Assembly: GCF_004912155.1 (NCBI RefSeq)
Contig: NZ_STGX01000002.1
Location: 391,060 to 448,672, forward strand
Direction: 5' to 3'
Length of the DNA: 57,613 bases
Origin: Glycomyces paridis
GTDB lineage: Bacteria > Actinomycetota > Actinomycetes > Mycobacteriales > Micromonosporaceae
Positions 17,256 to 25,255 of the stretch are shown here, in pieces. The notes below the pieces were generated by a model. That model was given only the letters and a program-made list of their open reading frames with translations. It did not search any database and had not been told where the DNA came from. Position numbers and translations under genes: made by a program. How positions within the stretch are numbered: position 1 is the stretch's first letter; every line of letters starts with the position of its first letter.

Positions 17256-17271
17256 GAGTAAACTTTCACTC
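17256..17271. promoter_or_regulatory. Candidate MurR/RpiR operator between murQ and rpiR
   Basis: GAGTAAACTTTCACTC is a 16-bp dyad with 7-bp arms (one mismatch) and a 2-bp centre. It sits about 20 bp upstream of the murQ start in the 102-bp divergent gap. Confidence 0.55.
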
Positions 17272-17336
17272 GGGTCGTCTCAAGTGAAGAAACACACCGC
17301 ACCTGCGCCGGGCCGCTCCGGGTGTACGGTGACGAC

Positions 17337-18218
17337 ATGCCTGCCAGCCGCACCGACACGCCCAACCTCATGGTCGTCATCAAATCGGTCCTGCCCTCGC
17401 TGTCGAAGGCCGAGACCAAGGTGGCCCAAGAGATCATCCGCGAGCCCGAGGCCGCCTCGACGCGCACCATCACCGAGCTCGCCCGCGCCGCGGGCACCTC
17501 GGAGGCCACCGTCGTGCGGTTCTGCCGCTCTTTGGGCCTCACCGGCCACCGTGAGCTGCGGATGCGCGCCGCCCAGGCCGTCATCGGCACCGGCGAGGGG
17601 CCCGACCGCGAAGTCGCCGGCGGCGACATCCCCACGGGCGCCGACATGTCGCGCATCATCGCCACGGTCAGCTACGCCGACCTCGGCGCGATCAGGGACA
17701 CCGCCGAGGCCCTCGACACCGCCGCCTGCGAGGCCGCCGTCGCCGCGCTCGCCGCGGCCGGGCGCATCGACGCCTTCGGCGTGGAGGCCTCCGGGATCGT
17801 CGCCACCGACCTCGTCAAGAAGCTCCACCGGATCGGCCACACCGCCTTCGCCTGGCCCGACGTGCACGCCGCCCTCGTCGCGACCGGCCTCGCCGGGCCC
17901 AAGGACGTCGCCGTGGCCTTCTCCCACTCCGGCGCGACCACCGAGACCGTCGAGTTCCTGGAGTCCGCCGCCGACCGCGGCGCCACCACCATCGCCATCA
18001 CCAACCACGCCCGGTCCCCGCTCGCCAAGGCCGCCGAACTCGTCCTCACCACCGCCGCCCGCGAGACCACCTTCCGCTCCGGCGCCACCGTCAGCCGCAT
18101 CGCCCAGCTCATGGTCGTCGACTGCCTCTTCGTCGGCGTCGCCGCCAAACAGCGCCGCCGCTCCGCCAAAGCCCTCGCCGCCACCGCAGCAGCGGTATCC
18201 GGCCGCCAAAGAGCCTGA
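17337..18218 (+). CDS. RpiR/MurR-family regulator with SIS domain
   Basis: 293 aa from ATG 17337; an in-frame GTG at 17322 would add five residues. The HTH (about 20-75; STRTITELARAAGTSEATVVRFCRSLGL) and SIS domain (about 120-250; DAFGVEASGIVATDLVKKL; FSHSGATTETVEFL) match its counterpart at 13366-14298, but the two are diverged paralogues. Gene order murQ-rpiR back to back is the classical MurR arrangement, so MurNAc-6-phosphate is the likely ligand. TACGGT lies 6 nt before the ATG, consistent with a leaderless start. Confidence 0.9.
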   Translation: MPASRTDTPNLMVVIKSVLPSLSKAETKVAQEIIREPEAASTRTITELARAAGTSEATVVRFCRSLGLTGHRELRMRAAQAVIGTGEGPDREVAGGDIPTGADMSRIIATVSYADLGAIRDTAEALDTAACEAAVAALAAAGRIDAFGVEASGIVATDLVKKLHRIGHTAFAWPDVHAALVATGLAGPKDVAVAFSHSGATTETVEFLESAADRGATTIAITNHARSPLAKAAELVLTTAARETTFRSGATVSRIAQLMVVDCLFVGVAAKQRRRSAKALAATAAAVSGRQRA

Positions 18219-18221
18219 GAC

Positions 18222-18638
18222 CTAGTCTGGGCCGACCACGTCGAGTTTCGGAAAGTACGTCTTGAATCGCGCAACATCCCTGGTCAGCAGCCGGTACCCG
18301 CGGACAGCGGCATGAGCCCCGATGTAGAAGTCGGCGATAGGTGAGCGCTTCATGCCGCCGCGCTTCTTGTAGATCGCGAACGCCTTGCCCGCCAAAAAGG
18401 CGGCTTCATAGGGTAGGGCCTCACGTTCGAACGACTCCACTGGAAGAAAATCCTCGACGTCCTCCACCGCCTTGAACCTCACCGACACCTCTGCATAGAT
18501 CAGGGGATTGATGAGGACGATTCCTTCGACCAGAGCGGAGGTCAGAGCCTCCTGCGACCAGGATTTCCAGGTAGGGTCTTCGCCTGCGAGATCAAGCAGC
18601 ACATTGGTGTCGACGAGGGTTCGGATGGACTCAATCAT
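18222..18638 (-). CDS. PIN-domain toxin, VapC-like
   Basis: Probable RNase toxin of a type II toxin-antitoxin pair. 138 aa with a PIN fold: RTLVDTNVLLDLAG (first acidic residue Asp10), NPLIYAEVSVRF with the conserved Glu, RSPIADFYIGAHA (third acidic site) and LLTRDVARFKTYF near the end. ATG 18638 (or GTG 18641) overlaps the antitoxin stop by 8-11 nt, so translation is coupled. It converges with rpiR with only 3 nt between stops. Confidence 0.88.
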   Translation of the reverse strand: MIESIRTLVDTNVLLDLAGEDPTWKSWSQEALTSALVEGIVLINPLIYAEVSVRFKAVEDVEDFLPVESFEREALPYEAAFLAGKAFAIYKKRGGMKRSPIADFYIGAHAAVRGYRLLTRDVARFKTYFPKLDVVGPD

Positions 18639-18870
18639 CACGAAGCATCGCCATGAGCTCGTCGGTCGTCTTGTCCATGTTGGCCGTGCCCGCCCCTAGC
18701 ATTCGCTTGACGACTCGCTCGGCCCGTGACCTCGCATCCGTCAATGGCCGAAGCACGACCACGCCGTCCTCCTCGACGAACTCGAACTCGTCGCCGGCGC
18801 GCCAACCGTGCTCCGCCCGGATCTCGGCAGGCACGGTGACCTGCCCCTTGCTGTTCATCAGCATTCCCAT
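18631..18870 (-). CDS. AbrB/SpoVT-type antitoxin of the VapC-like pair
   Basis: 79 aa from ATG 18870 with GAGGTGA 5 nt upstream; the frame is open to 18918. The N-terminal swapped-hairpin AbrB domain (NSKGQVTVPAEIRAEHGWRAGDEFEFVEEDGVVVLRPL, written here as family pattern in pieces: KGQVTVP, then WRAGDEFEF) binds DNA. The C-terminal helix (ERVVKRMLGAGTANMDKT) would wrap the toxin. Upstream, AGATACGTATCT (18887-18898) is a perfect 12-bp palindrome with a half-copy (GATACGCG) next to it, fitting autoregulation. Confidence 0.82.
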   Translation of the reverse strand: MGMLMNSKGQVTVPAEIRAEHGWRAGDEFEFVEEDGVVVLRPLTDARSRAERVVKRMLGAGTANMDKTTDELMAMLRDD

Positions 18871-18886
18871 CACTGTCACCTCATCA

Positions 18887-18898
18887 AGATACGTATCT
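18887..18898. promoter_or_regulatory. Palindromic operator upstream of the VapBC-like pair
   Basis: AGATACGTATCT is perfectly self-complementary. On the minus strand a further TGATACG lies about 11 nt upstream, and TAGAAT (about 18917-18922) could be the -10. Confidence 0.5.
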
Positions 18899-18960
18899 GA
18901 CAGGTCGCGTATCAGCATTCTAGCTCCGGCGGCGTGTCGGGCGCATCGTTCGGCACGAAG

Positions 18961-18993
18961 CCGAGGGCCGGGGCGGTCGGCCCCGGCCCTCGG
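18961..18993 (-). terminator. Terminator after the GH25 gene
   Basis: A perfect 14-bp stem (CCGAGGGCCGGGGC and its complement) around 5 nt, 13 nt past the lysozyme stop. Confidence 0.8.
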
Positions 18994-19005
18994 TTCGCGT
19001 GGGTG

Positions 19006-19782
19006 CTAGGTGTTGTTCGCGAGGGCCAGGAGGCGGGTTCGCGAGCCGTTGAAGTAGTTGCGGTCGACGTTGCCGGAGATGCCGGCGACGGAGCCGGTGG
19101 AGGTGTACTGCCAGCAGGTCCAGGTGGTGCTGGACCAGCCGGCGGGGAGGGTCGGGGCCGAGACGCCCCAGTGGGCGACCCACAGGGGGCTCTTGGTCGC
19201 CATGCCCGTCCAGGAGCCGGTGCAGGAGTTCCACCAGGAGGCGGTCGTGTAGATGACGGGGTCGCGGCCGGTGCGGGACTTGTACGTGTTGTAGAAGTCG
19301 GTGATCCAGTTGCGCATCGCCGTGGTGCTCAGCCCGTAGCAGGCCGCGCCCGAGGGCGGGGCCTCGATGTCGAGGGCGCCCGGGAGGGTGAGGTTGTCGG
19401 CCGACCAGGCGCCGCCGTTGCTGGCGAAGTAGTTCGCCTGCACCGCACCGCTGGAGGCGTTCGGGCGGGCGAAGTGGTACGCGCCGCGGATGACGCCGGC
19501 CGCGTGGGCCGCCGGGTAGTTCGTGTTGAACCGCGGGTCCTTGTAGGAGGTGCCCTCGGTGGCCTTGATGTAGGCGAACTGGATGCCCGCGTTCTTGACG
19601 CTGGTCCAGTTGATGGCGCCCTGGTAGTGCGAGACGTCGATCCCGGCGAGGCGGGTCTGCGCCTGCGCCGGGCTCGCGACCGCCAGGCCCGTCGCCGTGA
19701 GGACGACGGCCAGGAGCGCCACGACCGCGGCGCGCAGGCCGAGTCGCGCGGGTCCGTTTCGATGGGTGGGGGGAAGGTTCAT
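19006..19782 (-). CDS. Secreted GH25 muramidase (lysozyme)
   Basis: Hydrolyses the MurNAc-beta-1,4-GlcNAc bond of peptidoglycan. 258 aa. The signal peptide (1-41, ending SPAQA) precedes a complete GH25 barrel: AGIDVSHYQGAINW (Asp49), AYIKATEGTSYKDPRF, GAYHFARP and the catalytic LDIE pair (Asp138, Glu140). There is no cell-wall-binding domain, so it is a single-domain exported enzyme. ATG 19782 has AGGGAG 6 nt upstream. It has its own promoter (TTGACT-18-CATACT). It can feed NagZ and the amino-sugar importer nearby. Confidence 0.93.
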   Translation of the reverse strand: MNLPPTHRNGPARLGLRAAVVALLAVVLTATGLAVASPAQAQTRLAGIDVSHYQGAINWTSVKNAGIQFAYIKATEGTSYKDPRFNTNYPAAHAAGVIRGAYHFARPNASSGAVQANYFASNGGAWSADNLTLPGALDIEAPPSGAACYGLSTTAMRNWITDFYNTYKSRTGRDPVIYTTASWWNSCTGSWTGMATKSPLWVAHWGVSAPTLPAGWSSTTWTCWQYTSTGSVAGISGNVDRNYFNGSRTRLLALANNT

Positions 19783-19850
19783 ACGAGACTCCCTGCTTGT
19801 CAGGAGATCTGCCATTTGGGGGGAGGTGCCGGATATGGCAACCGAGACCC

Positions 19851-19880
19851 AGTATGAAGACAAACTCCAGAGCGAGTCAA
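19851..19880 (-). promoter_or_regulatory. Promoter of the GH25 lysozyme gene
   Basis: On the minus strand TTGACT (19875-19880) and CATACT (19851-19856) are 18 nt apart. The leader is about 60 nt. Confidence 0.6.
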
Positions 19881-19919
19881 GCGTGTGAAAATAACTTTCC
19901 GTTGCGGGGCGGTGAACTG

Positions 19920-21716
19920 CTATGGGTAGCGCAGCCCGTGGCCGATCGGGAACGCGACGGCGCCCGCGGCGTCGGGAACGTCGACCGGCAGCGTCCCGGT
20001 CGGCTCGACCTCGCCGGTGACCACCTTCGCCAAGGCCGCCAGGGAGGCCGCGGCGTAGGAGTAGGTCGCCAGGCTCGCGCCGACCTCGCCGAGGAACGCG
20101 GCGTCGTAGGGCGTGCCGACCGCGGCGCAGGCCACCGGCACGCCGGTCGCCACGAGGGCGGCGACCAGGTCCGCCTGCGGCGAGCCGTCCTTCACGTCGT
20201 GCGTGGCGACGACGACGAGGTCGCGCCCTTCGGCGGCGGCCGCGGCCGCGGTGATCGCCGCGGCGTCCGGCTCGTCGCCGGTGACGAGCGCTTCGGCCTG
20301 CAGGCCAAGGGAGGTGAACGCCTCGGCGAGGCGCGCAGTGGTGTTCTCGCCCCACCCGGTGACGAGGAGGTTCGCGGCGCCGGAGGGCAGCGTGCCGTCG
20401 TTGGCGAGCAGCGTGACCGAGCGTTCGGCGATGTCGGCGGCGACCGCGAGGTGGTCCTCGCTGCCGACGTCCCCGGTCTCGTCGGCGCGCGGCTCCTCCG
20501 CCCCGATGAGTCCGAGCCGGTACTTGAGGGCGAGCAGGCGGCCCGCGGAGGCGTCGATCCGCTCCTCGGTCAGCTCCCCGGAAGCGACCGCGGCGAGCAC
20601 CGCCTCGTAGGCGAGCGTGAAGTCCGGCGGCATGAGCAGCAGGTCGGCCCCGGCGAGGAGGGCGAGCACCGGCACCCGGTCGTCCCCGTACTGCTCGCGG
20701 ACCCCTTGCATCTCAAGGGAGTCGGTGATGATCACGCCTTCGAAGCCGAGCCGCTCGCGCAGGAGCCCGGTGAGGATCGGCTCCGAGAGCGTCGCGGGCA
20801 GCCCCGAGTCGTCGAGCGCCGGGAACTGGAGGTGCCCGGTCATGATCATGTCCGCCCCGGCCTCGATCGCCGCGGCGAAGGGCGGCAGGTCGACCCGCTC
20901 CCACTCCTCCTCGGAGTGCGTGATGACCGGCAGGCCCGCGTGGCTGTCGGTCCCGGTGTCGCCGTGGCCCGGGAAGTGCTTGGCGGACACCGCGATCCGC
21001 GCCGAACGGTAGCCCTCGACCTGCGCGGCCGTGAACTCGGCGACGCGATCGGGGTCGGAGCCGAAGGACCGCACCCCGATGACCGGGTTCGCGGGGTCGA
21101 CGTTGACGTCGGCGTCCGGCGCGAAGTTCTGCGTCAGGCCCATCGCCCGCAGCTCGCCGCCGGCGATCGCGGCGGCCCGCTCGGCGAGTTCGAGGTCATC
21201 GGTGGCGCCCAGCGGCATCGCGCCGGGGAACTGCGTGGCGGCGCCGACGCGCACGACGGTGCCGTACTCCTGGTCGGTCGCGATGAGCATCGGGACCGCT
21301 GAGGCCTCCTGGAGGCCGCGCGAGAGCTCGGCGACCTGCCCGGCCTCGCCCAGGCCGTTCGCCCAGTCGAAGTAGATGATCCCGCCGGGCCCCTTGTCGC
21401 GCACGAACGCCGCTGGAGTCTCGGCGCCGAGCCGCTCCCGGTTCGAGGCCGCCGAGTCGGCGTCGTCGGCCTCGGCCGACTCCCCCGCCACGTAGACCAT
21501 GAACAGCTGGGCGACCTTCTCCTCCAGCGACATCGCCGCGACGGCCTCGACCGCGTACCCGATGTCGGGGTCCTGGTCGGGAAGCAGGTCGCGCTCCGGT
21601 TCCTGCGGCGGGCCCGACGCCGCCTCGGCGATCAGCACCCCGCCCCCCACCACGGCGACGGCCCCCGCGACGGAGGAGACGAGCACGGTCTTGCGAGACA
21701 GCTTCGGAGCAGACAC
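19920..21716 (-). CDS. nagZ: Exported GH3 beta-N-acetylhexosaminidase, NagZ-like
   Basis: Removes terminal GlcNAc from GlcNAc-MurNAc(-peptide). 598 aa from GTG 21716, which has GAGGA upstream. A signal anchor (about 10-33; VLVSSVAGAVAVVGGGVLIA) makes it extracytoplasmic, unlike the cytosolic NagZ of enterobacteria. The NagZ signature KHFPGHGDTGTDSH (246-259) supplies the Asp-His general-acid dyad, and VIITDSLEM contains the nucleophile Asp332. The GH3 C-terminal domain (about 400-598) is present as in Bacillus NagZ. It is the first island gene after rplR, separated by a terminator. Confidence 0.92.
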   Translation of the reverse strand: MSAPKLSRKTVLVSSVAGAVAVVGGGVLIAEAASGPPQEPERDLLPDQDPDIGYAVEAVAAMSLEEKVAQLFMVYVAGESAEADDADSAASNRERLGAETPAAFVRDKGPGGIIYFDWANGLGEAGQVAELSRGLQEASAVPMLIATDQEYGTVVRVGAATQFPGAMPLGATDDLELAERAAAIAGGELRAMGLTQNFAPDADVNVDPANPVIGVRSFGSDPDRVAEFTAAQVEGYRSARIAVSAKHFPGHGDTGTDSHAGLPVITHSEEEWERVDLPPFAAAIEAGADMIMTGHLQFPALDDSGLPATLSEPILTGLLRERLGFEGVIITDSLEMQGVREQYGDDRVPVLALLAGADLLLMPPDFTLAYEAVLAAVASGELTEERIDASAGRLLALKYRLGLIGAEEPRADETGDVGSEDHLAVAADIAERSVTLLANDGTLPSGAANLLVTGWGENTTARLAEAFTSLGLQAEALVTGDEPDAAAITAAAAAAEGRDLVVVATHDVKDGSPQADLVAALVATGVPVACAAVGTPYDAAFLGEVGASLATYSYAAASLAALAKVVTGEVEPTGTLPVDVPDAAGAVAFPIGHGLRYP

Positions 21717-21809
21717 CGCCCCATCCTCACCCAGCCCAAAGCCGCGTTCGCACCCACCCCTGCCGCGATTGACGCGATTCACCCGAAACCCCCGCCGGGC
21801 AACCGAAAA

Positions 21810-21838
21810 GCCGGGGAGGAGCGATGCTCCTCCCCGGC
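21810..21838 (-). terminator. Intrinsic terminator after rplR
   Basis: A perfect 13-bp stem (GCCGGGGAGGAGC and its complement) with a 3-nt loop, followed on the minus strand by TTTTCGG. It ends the S10-spc transcript 22 nt past rplR. Confidence 0.88.
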
Positions 21839-21860
21839 CCTCATGCCGTACCGAACGGAC

Positions 21861-22256
21861 CTAGAACTTCAGGCCGTTCTCGCGGGCGGCGTCGGCCAGG
21901 GCCGCGACGCGGCCGTGGTACTTGACACCGCCGCGGTCGAAGACGACGGCCTCGACGCCGGCGGCCTTGGCGCGCTCGGCGACGAGCTTCCCGACCTCCT
22001 TGGCCTTGTCCGTCTTCGTGCCCTCGAAGTCGCGCAGACCGGCCTCCACCGTCGACGCGGCGGCCAGCGTGTGGCCCTTCACGTCGTCGATGACCTGGGC
22101 CACGATGTGCTTCGACGAGCGGAAGATCGCCAGGCGCGGCTGAGCGGCCGAGCCGTTGATCTTCTTGCGGCCACGGAAGTGGCGCCGGTTCTTGCCGATC
22201 CGGCGGCGCTCGGAGGCCGACCCGGACGGGCGGCGCTGCTCCAGTTTGCTCGCCAT
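21861..22256 (-). CDS. rplR: 50S ribosomal protein L18
   Basis: 131 aa. 5S rRNA-binding protein with basic N-terminus ([20 protein letters not shown]) and the core [21 protein letters not shown] overlaps the rplF stop (TAATG). Last gene of this part of the spc operon; rpsE, normally next, is 13.7 kb away. Confidence 0.96.
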   Translation of the reverse strand: MASKLEQRRPSGSASERRRIGKNRRHFRGRKKINGSAAQPRLAIFRSSKHIVAQVIDDVKGHTLAAASTVEAGLRDFEGTKTDKAKEVGKLVAERAKAAGVEAVVFDRGGVKYHGRVAALADAARENGLKF

Positions 22257-22795
22257 TACTTACCTGCCTTCCCGGCCTTGCGGCGGATGCGCTCGTCGAC
22301 GTACTTCACGCCCTTGCCCTTGTAGGGCTCCGGCGGACGCAGTCGGCGGATGTTCGCCGCGACCTGGCCGACCAGCTGCTTGTCGATGCCCTCGATGTGC
22401 AGCAGGGTCGGGCGCTCGACGGTGAACGTGATGCCCTCAGGCGCGTCGACCTGGATGGTGTGGGAGAAGCCGAGGCTCATCTCCACGCCCTTGCCCTTGG
22501 CCTGCGCCCGGTAACCGGTGCCGTTGATCTCGAGGGACTTCTTGTAGCCCTCCGAGACGCCGACGACCATGTTGTTGACGAGGCTGCGGGCCAGGCCGTG
22601 CAGGGCCCGGGACTTGCGCTCGTCGTTCGGGCGGGTCACCTCGAAGGACCCGTCCTCGTTCTTCTCGATGCCGATCGGCTGGGGCAGCTCAGTGCTGAGC
22701 TTGCCCTTGGGGCCCTTCACGGTCACCGTCGCACCGTCGATGTCGACGTCGACGCCGGAGGGCACCAGAATCGGCTGCTTCCCAATGCGGGACAT
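22256..22795 (-). CDS. rplF: 50S ribosomal protein L6
   Basis: 179 aa, two tandem L6 folds. [19 protein letters not shown] is the typical start. The C-terminal signature ([19 protein letters not shown]) sits near the factor-binding stalk base. One base overlap with rplR. Confidence 0.97.
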   Translation of the reverse strand: MSRIGKQPILVPSGVDVDIDGATVTVKGPKGKLSTELPQPIGIEKNEDGSFEVTRPNDERKSRALHGLARSLVNNMVVGVSEGYKKSLEINGTGYRAQAKGKGVEMSLGFSHTIQVDAPEGITFTVERPTLLHIEGIDKQLVGQVAANIRRLRPPEPYKGKGVKYVDERIRRKAGKAGK

Positions 22796-22811
22796 GCTTA
22801 ATACCCTCCTG

Positions 22812-23219
22812 CTACCAGACGTAGGCGATGACTTCGCCGCCCACGCCGCGCTTGCGAGCCTGGCGGTCGGTCAGCAGGCCCTGGGACGTGGACACGATGG
22901 CCACACCCAGGCCGCCGAGGACGCGCGGCAGCTCAGTGGACTTGGCGTAGACCCGCAGGCCCGGCTTGGAGACGCGGCGCAGGCCCGCAAGGGACCGCTC
23001 GCGACGCTCGCCGAACTTCAGGTCGATGACCAAGGTCTTGCCGACTTTGCCTTCTTCAGGCTCCTCGGAACGCCATTCGGCGATGTAGCCCTCCTGCTTG
23101 AGGACCTCCGCGATGGAGGCCTTCATCTTGGAGTGCGGCATCGACAGCGTGTCGTGGTAGGCCTGGTTGGCGTTCCGCAGACGAGTGAGCATGTCCGCGA
23201 TCGGGTCGGTCATTGTCAT
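22812..23219 (-). CDS. rpsH: 30S ribosomal protein S8
   Basis: 135 aa. [20 protein letters not shown] is typical of actinobacterial S8. The 16S-binding tail ([20 protein letters not shown]) is intact. A second in-frame ATG lies two codons in. In enterobacteria S8 is the spc operon repressor. Confidence 0.97.
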   Translation of the reverse strand: MTMTDPIADMLTRLRNANQAYHDTLSMPHSKMKASIAEVLKQEGYIAEWRSEEPEEGKVGKTLVIDLKFGERRERSLAGLRRVSKPGLRVYAKSTELPRVLGGLGVAIVSTSQGLLTDRQARKRGVGGEVIAYVW

Positions 23220-23303
23220 TAGCGTTGTTTACCTTTCTCACCCCGGTTCCCCGCCTTGTGAAGACCGGCGGGGCCTGTGGCGATCGGAGCTATGGGCCTG
23301 GAG

Positions 23304-23489
23304 TTACCAGGAAGCCTTGTGGACGCCCGGGAGTTCACCCGCGTGGGCCATGTCGCGCACGCAGACGCGGCACAGGCCGAACTTGCGGTAGACGGCCTTG
23401 GGCCGGCCGCACTTCTGGCAGCGGGTGTAGGCGCGCACGGCGAACTTCGGCTTCCGCTTGGCCTTCGCGATGAGGGCTTTCTTCGCCAT
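23304..23489 (-). CDS. rpsN: 30S ribosomal protein S14 type Z
   Basis: 61 aa, the short zinc-binding form. The four cysteines are in CQKC and CRVC (residues 24, 27, 40, 43). The start ATG overlaps the rplE stop by one base. The longer zinc-free paralogue is not in the window. Confidence 0.96.
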   Translation of the reverse strand: MAKKALIAKAKRKPKFAVRAYTRCQKCGRPKAVYRKFGLCRVCVRDMAHAGELPGVHKASW

Positions 23490-24058
23490 TAGTCGTTCTC
23501 CTTGAACGGGAAGCCGAGCAGCTTCAGGAACGCCCGGCCTTCGTCGTCGGTCTTCGCGGTGGTCACCAGCGTGATGTCCATACCGCGAACCCGGTCGATC
23601 TTGTCCTGGTCGATCTCGGGGAACACGCTCTGCTCGGTGAGACCGAAGGTGTAGTTCCCGTTGCCGTCGAACTGCTGGTCCGAGAGCCCGCGGAAGTCGC
23701 GGATGCGCGGCAGCGCGATCGCCAGGAGGCGGTCGAGGAACTCCCACATGCGGTCGCCGCGGAGGGTCACCTTCGCACCGATCGCCTGGCCCTCGCGCAG
23801 CTTGAACTGCGCGATCGACTTCTTCGCCCGGCGGACGAGAGGCTTCTGACCGGTGATCGTGGTCAGGTCCTCCAGCGCACCGTTGATGAGCTTCGAGTCG
23901 CGAGCGGCCTCGCCGACACCCATGTTGACCACGATCTTCGTCAGACCGGGGATCTGGTGGATGTTGACGTACTTGAACTGCTCCTGCAGCGCGGGCCTGA
24001 TGTCGGACCGGTAGGTCTCCTTCAGACGCGGCTGGATCTTCTCTGCAACGTCGGTCAT
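23489..24058 (-). CDS. rplE: 50S ribosomal protein L5
   Basis: 189 aa. 5S rRNA and P-tRNA contact protein; [20 protein letters not shown] and [20 protein letters not shown] are the conserved stretches. It shares a base with rplX (TAATG) and with rpsN. Confidence 0.97.
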   Translation of the reverse strand: MTDVAEKIQPRLKETYRSDIRPALQEQFKYVNIHQIPGLTKIVVNMGVGEAARDSKLINGALEDLTTITGQKPLVRRAKKSIAQFKLREGQAIGAKVTLRGDRMWEFLDRLLAIALPRIRDFRGLSDQQFDGNGNYTFGLTEQSVFPEIDQDKIDRVRGMDITLVTTAKTDDEGRAFLKLLGFPFKEND

Positions 24059-24372
24059 TACAGGTCCTTACCCGTCCGCTTCGAAACGCGGACCTTGCGG
24101 CCGTCATCGCCGAACCGGTAGCCCACGCGGGTGGGCTGGTTGTCGGCGTCGAGCACCTGCACGTTGGACACGTGGATCGCGGACTCCTGCACGACGATGC
24201 CGCCGGTCTTGGAGCCGCGGGCGGTCTGCCCGGCCTTGGTGTGCTTGGTGATGCGGTTGACGCCCTCGACGAGCACGCGCTCGCGGTCGGGGTACGACTC
24301 CAGCACCAGTCCTTCGGCGCCCTTGTCCTTGCCCGCGATGACGCGGACTCGGTCGCCCTTCTTGATCTTCAT
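24058..24372 (-). CDS. rplX: 50S ribosomal protein L24
   Basis: 104 aa with the KOW motif at the N-terminus ([18 protein letters not shown]). Assembly initiator at the exit-tunnel rim. Confidence 0.96.
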   Translation of the reverse strand: MKIKKGDRVRVIAGKDKGAEGLVLESYPDRERVLVEGVNRITKHTKAGQTARGSKTGGIVVQESAIHVSNVQVLDADNQPTRVGYRFGDDGRKVRVSKRTGKDL

Positions 24373-24375
24373 CTC

Positions 24376-24741
24376 TTACAGCACCTCCGGTGCGAGGGAG
24401 ATGATCTTCATGAACTGCTTGTCGCGCAGCTCGCGGGCGACCGGCCCGAAGATACGGGTCCCTCGCGGTTCGCCGTCCTTGACGAGGACGGCGGCGTTCT
24501 CGTCGAACTTGATGTACGTGCCGTCGGGGCGGCGAGTTTCCTTCACCGTCCGCACGATGACGGCCTTGACGACGTCGCCCTTCTTCACCCCGGCACCCGG
24601 GGTGGCGTCCTTGACGGAGGCAACGATCGTGTCGCCGATACCGGCGTAGCGTCGGCCGGAGCCGCCGAGCACCCGGATGCACAGGATCTCCCGCGCACCG
24701 GTGTTGTCGGCGACCTTGAGCCGCGACTCTTGCTGAATCAC
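24376..24741 (-). CDS. rplN: 50S ribosomal protein L14
   Basis: 121 aa from a GTG start. [20 protein letters not shown] is the family N-terminus. Forms an intersubunit bridge. It opens the spc set after rpsQ with a 12-nt gap; no promoter is seen, so the S10 and spc sets are likely one transcript. Confidence 0.96.
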   Translation of the reverse strand: MIQQESRLKVADNTGAREILCIRVLGGSGRRYAGIGDTIVASVKDATPGAGVKKGDVVKAVIVRTVKETRRPDGTYIKFDENAAVLVKDGEPRGTRIFGPVARELRDKQFMKIISLAPEVL

Positions 24742-24753
24742 GTCCCGGTCCCC

Positions 24754-25023
24754 CTACTTCGCCTTCTCGAGGATCTCGACGATGCGCCAACGCTTGGACT
24801 TCGACAGGGGACGGGTCTCCATGATGGAGACGCGGTCACCGATGCCGGCCTCGTTGGCCTCGTCGTGAGCCTTGTACTTCTTGTTGGACTTGACGACCTT
24901 GCCGTACAGCGGGTGCTTCTTGCGGTCCTCGACCTCGACGACAGCGGTCTTGTCCATCTTGTCGCCGACGACCAGGCCTTCGAGCACCTTGCGCCGACCG
25001 CGAGTCTGAGTTTCCTCGCTCAC
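24754..25023 (-). CDS. rpsQ: 30S ribosomal protein S17
   Basis: 89 aa from GTG 25023, whose GTGA overlaps the rpmC stop. OB-fold core [20 protein letters not shown] and [20 protein letters not shown] are intact. Confidence 0.96.
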   Translation of the reverse strand: MSEETQTRGRRKVLEGLVVGDKMDKTAVVEVEDRKKHPLYGKVVKSNKKYKAHDEANEAGIGDRVSIMETRPLSKSKRWRIVEILEKAK

Positions 25024-25253
25024 TTCTCAACCTCCTCGGGCGCGGCGCTGAGTCCCAGCCGGCGCTCGTTCATCACGGTGTAGATCCGCGCGATCTCCTT
25101 GCGGACCAGACCGAGCTCGTGGTTGTTCTCCAGCTGGCCGGTGGCGTTCCGGACCCGCAGGTTGAACAGTTCTTCCTTCTTCTCCACGAGCTTCGCCTGG
25201 AGTTCCTTGTCGCTGAGCTCGCGCAGCTCACCGGTGTCGATACCAGTAGCCAT
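25020..25253 (-). CDS. rpmC: 50S ribosomal protein L29
   Basis: 77 aa helical hairpin ([40 protein letters not shown]). Part of the signal recognition particle docking site at the tunnel exit. Confidence 0.95.
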   Translation of the reverse strand: MATGIDTGELRELSDKELQAKLVEKKEELFNLRVRNATGQLENNHELGLVRKEIARIYTVMNERRLGLSAAPEEVEK

Positions 25254-25255
25254 GA

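Larger units (their letters stand above)
8346..21809. other. 13-gene accessory island inside the spc ribosomal operon
   Basis: Between rplR (stop 21861) and rpsE (start 8181) lie 13,679 nt that do not belong to the spc operon. They hold a GH43-CBM13 enzyme, a sugar ABC importer, two RpiR regulators, an amino-sugar kinase, MurQ, a coiled-coil protein, a VapBC-like pair, a GH25 muramidase and a GH3 NagZ-like enzyme. No transposase, integrase or long flanking repeat was seen. Apart from the AT-rich 15391-15572 patch the composition matches the neighbours, so acquisition may be old. Confidence 0.85.

Noticed and set aside
8182..21860. Classical mobile element (transposon, prophage or ICE) as island vehicle
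   Set aside because: No transposase, recombinase, phage or conjugation gene and no terminal inverted repeats were found; composition is mostly like the host.
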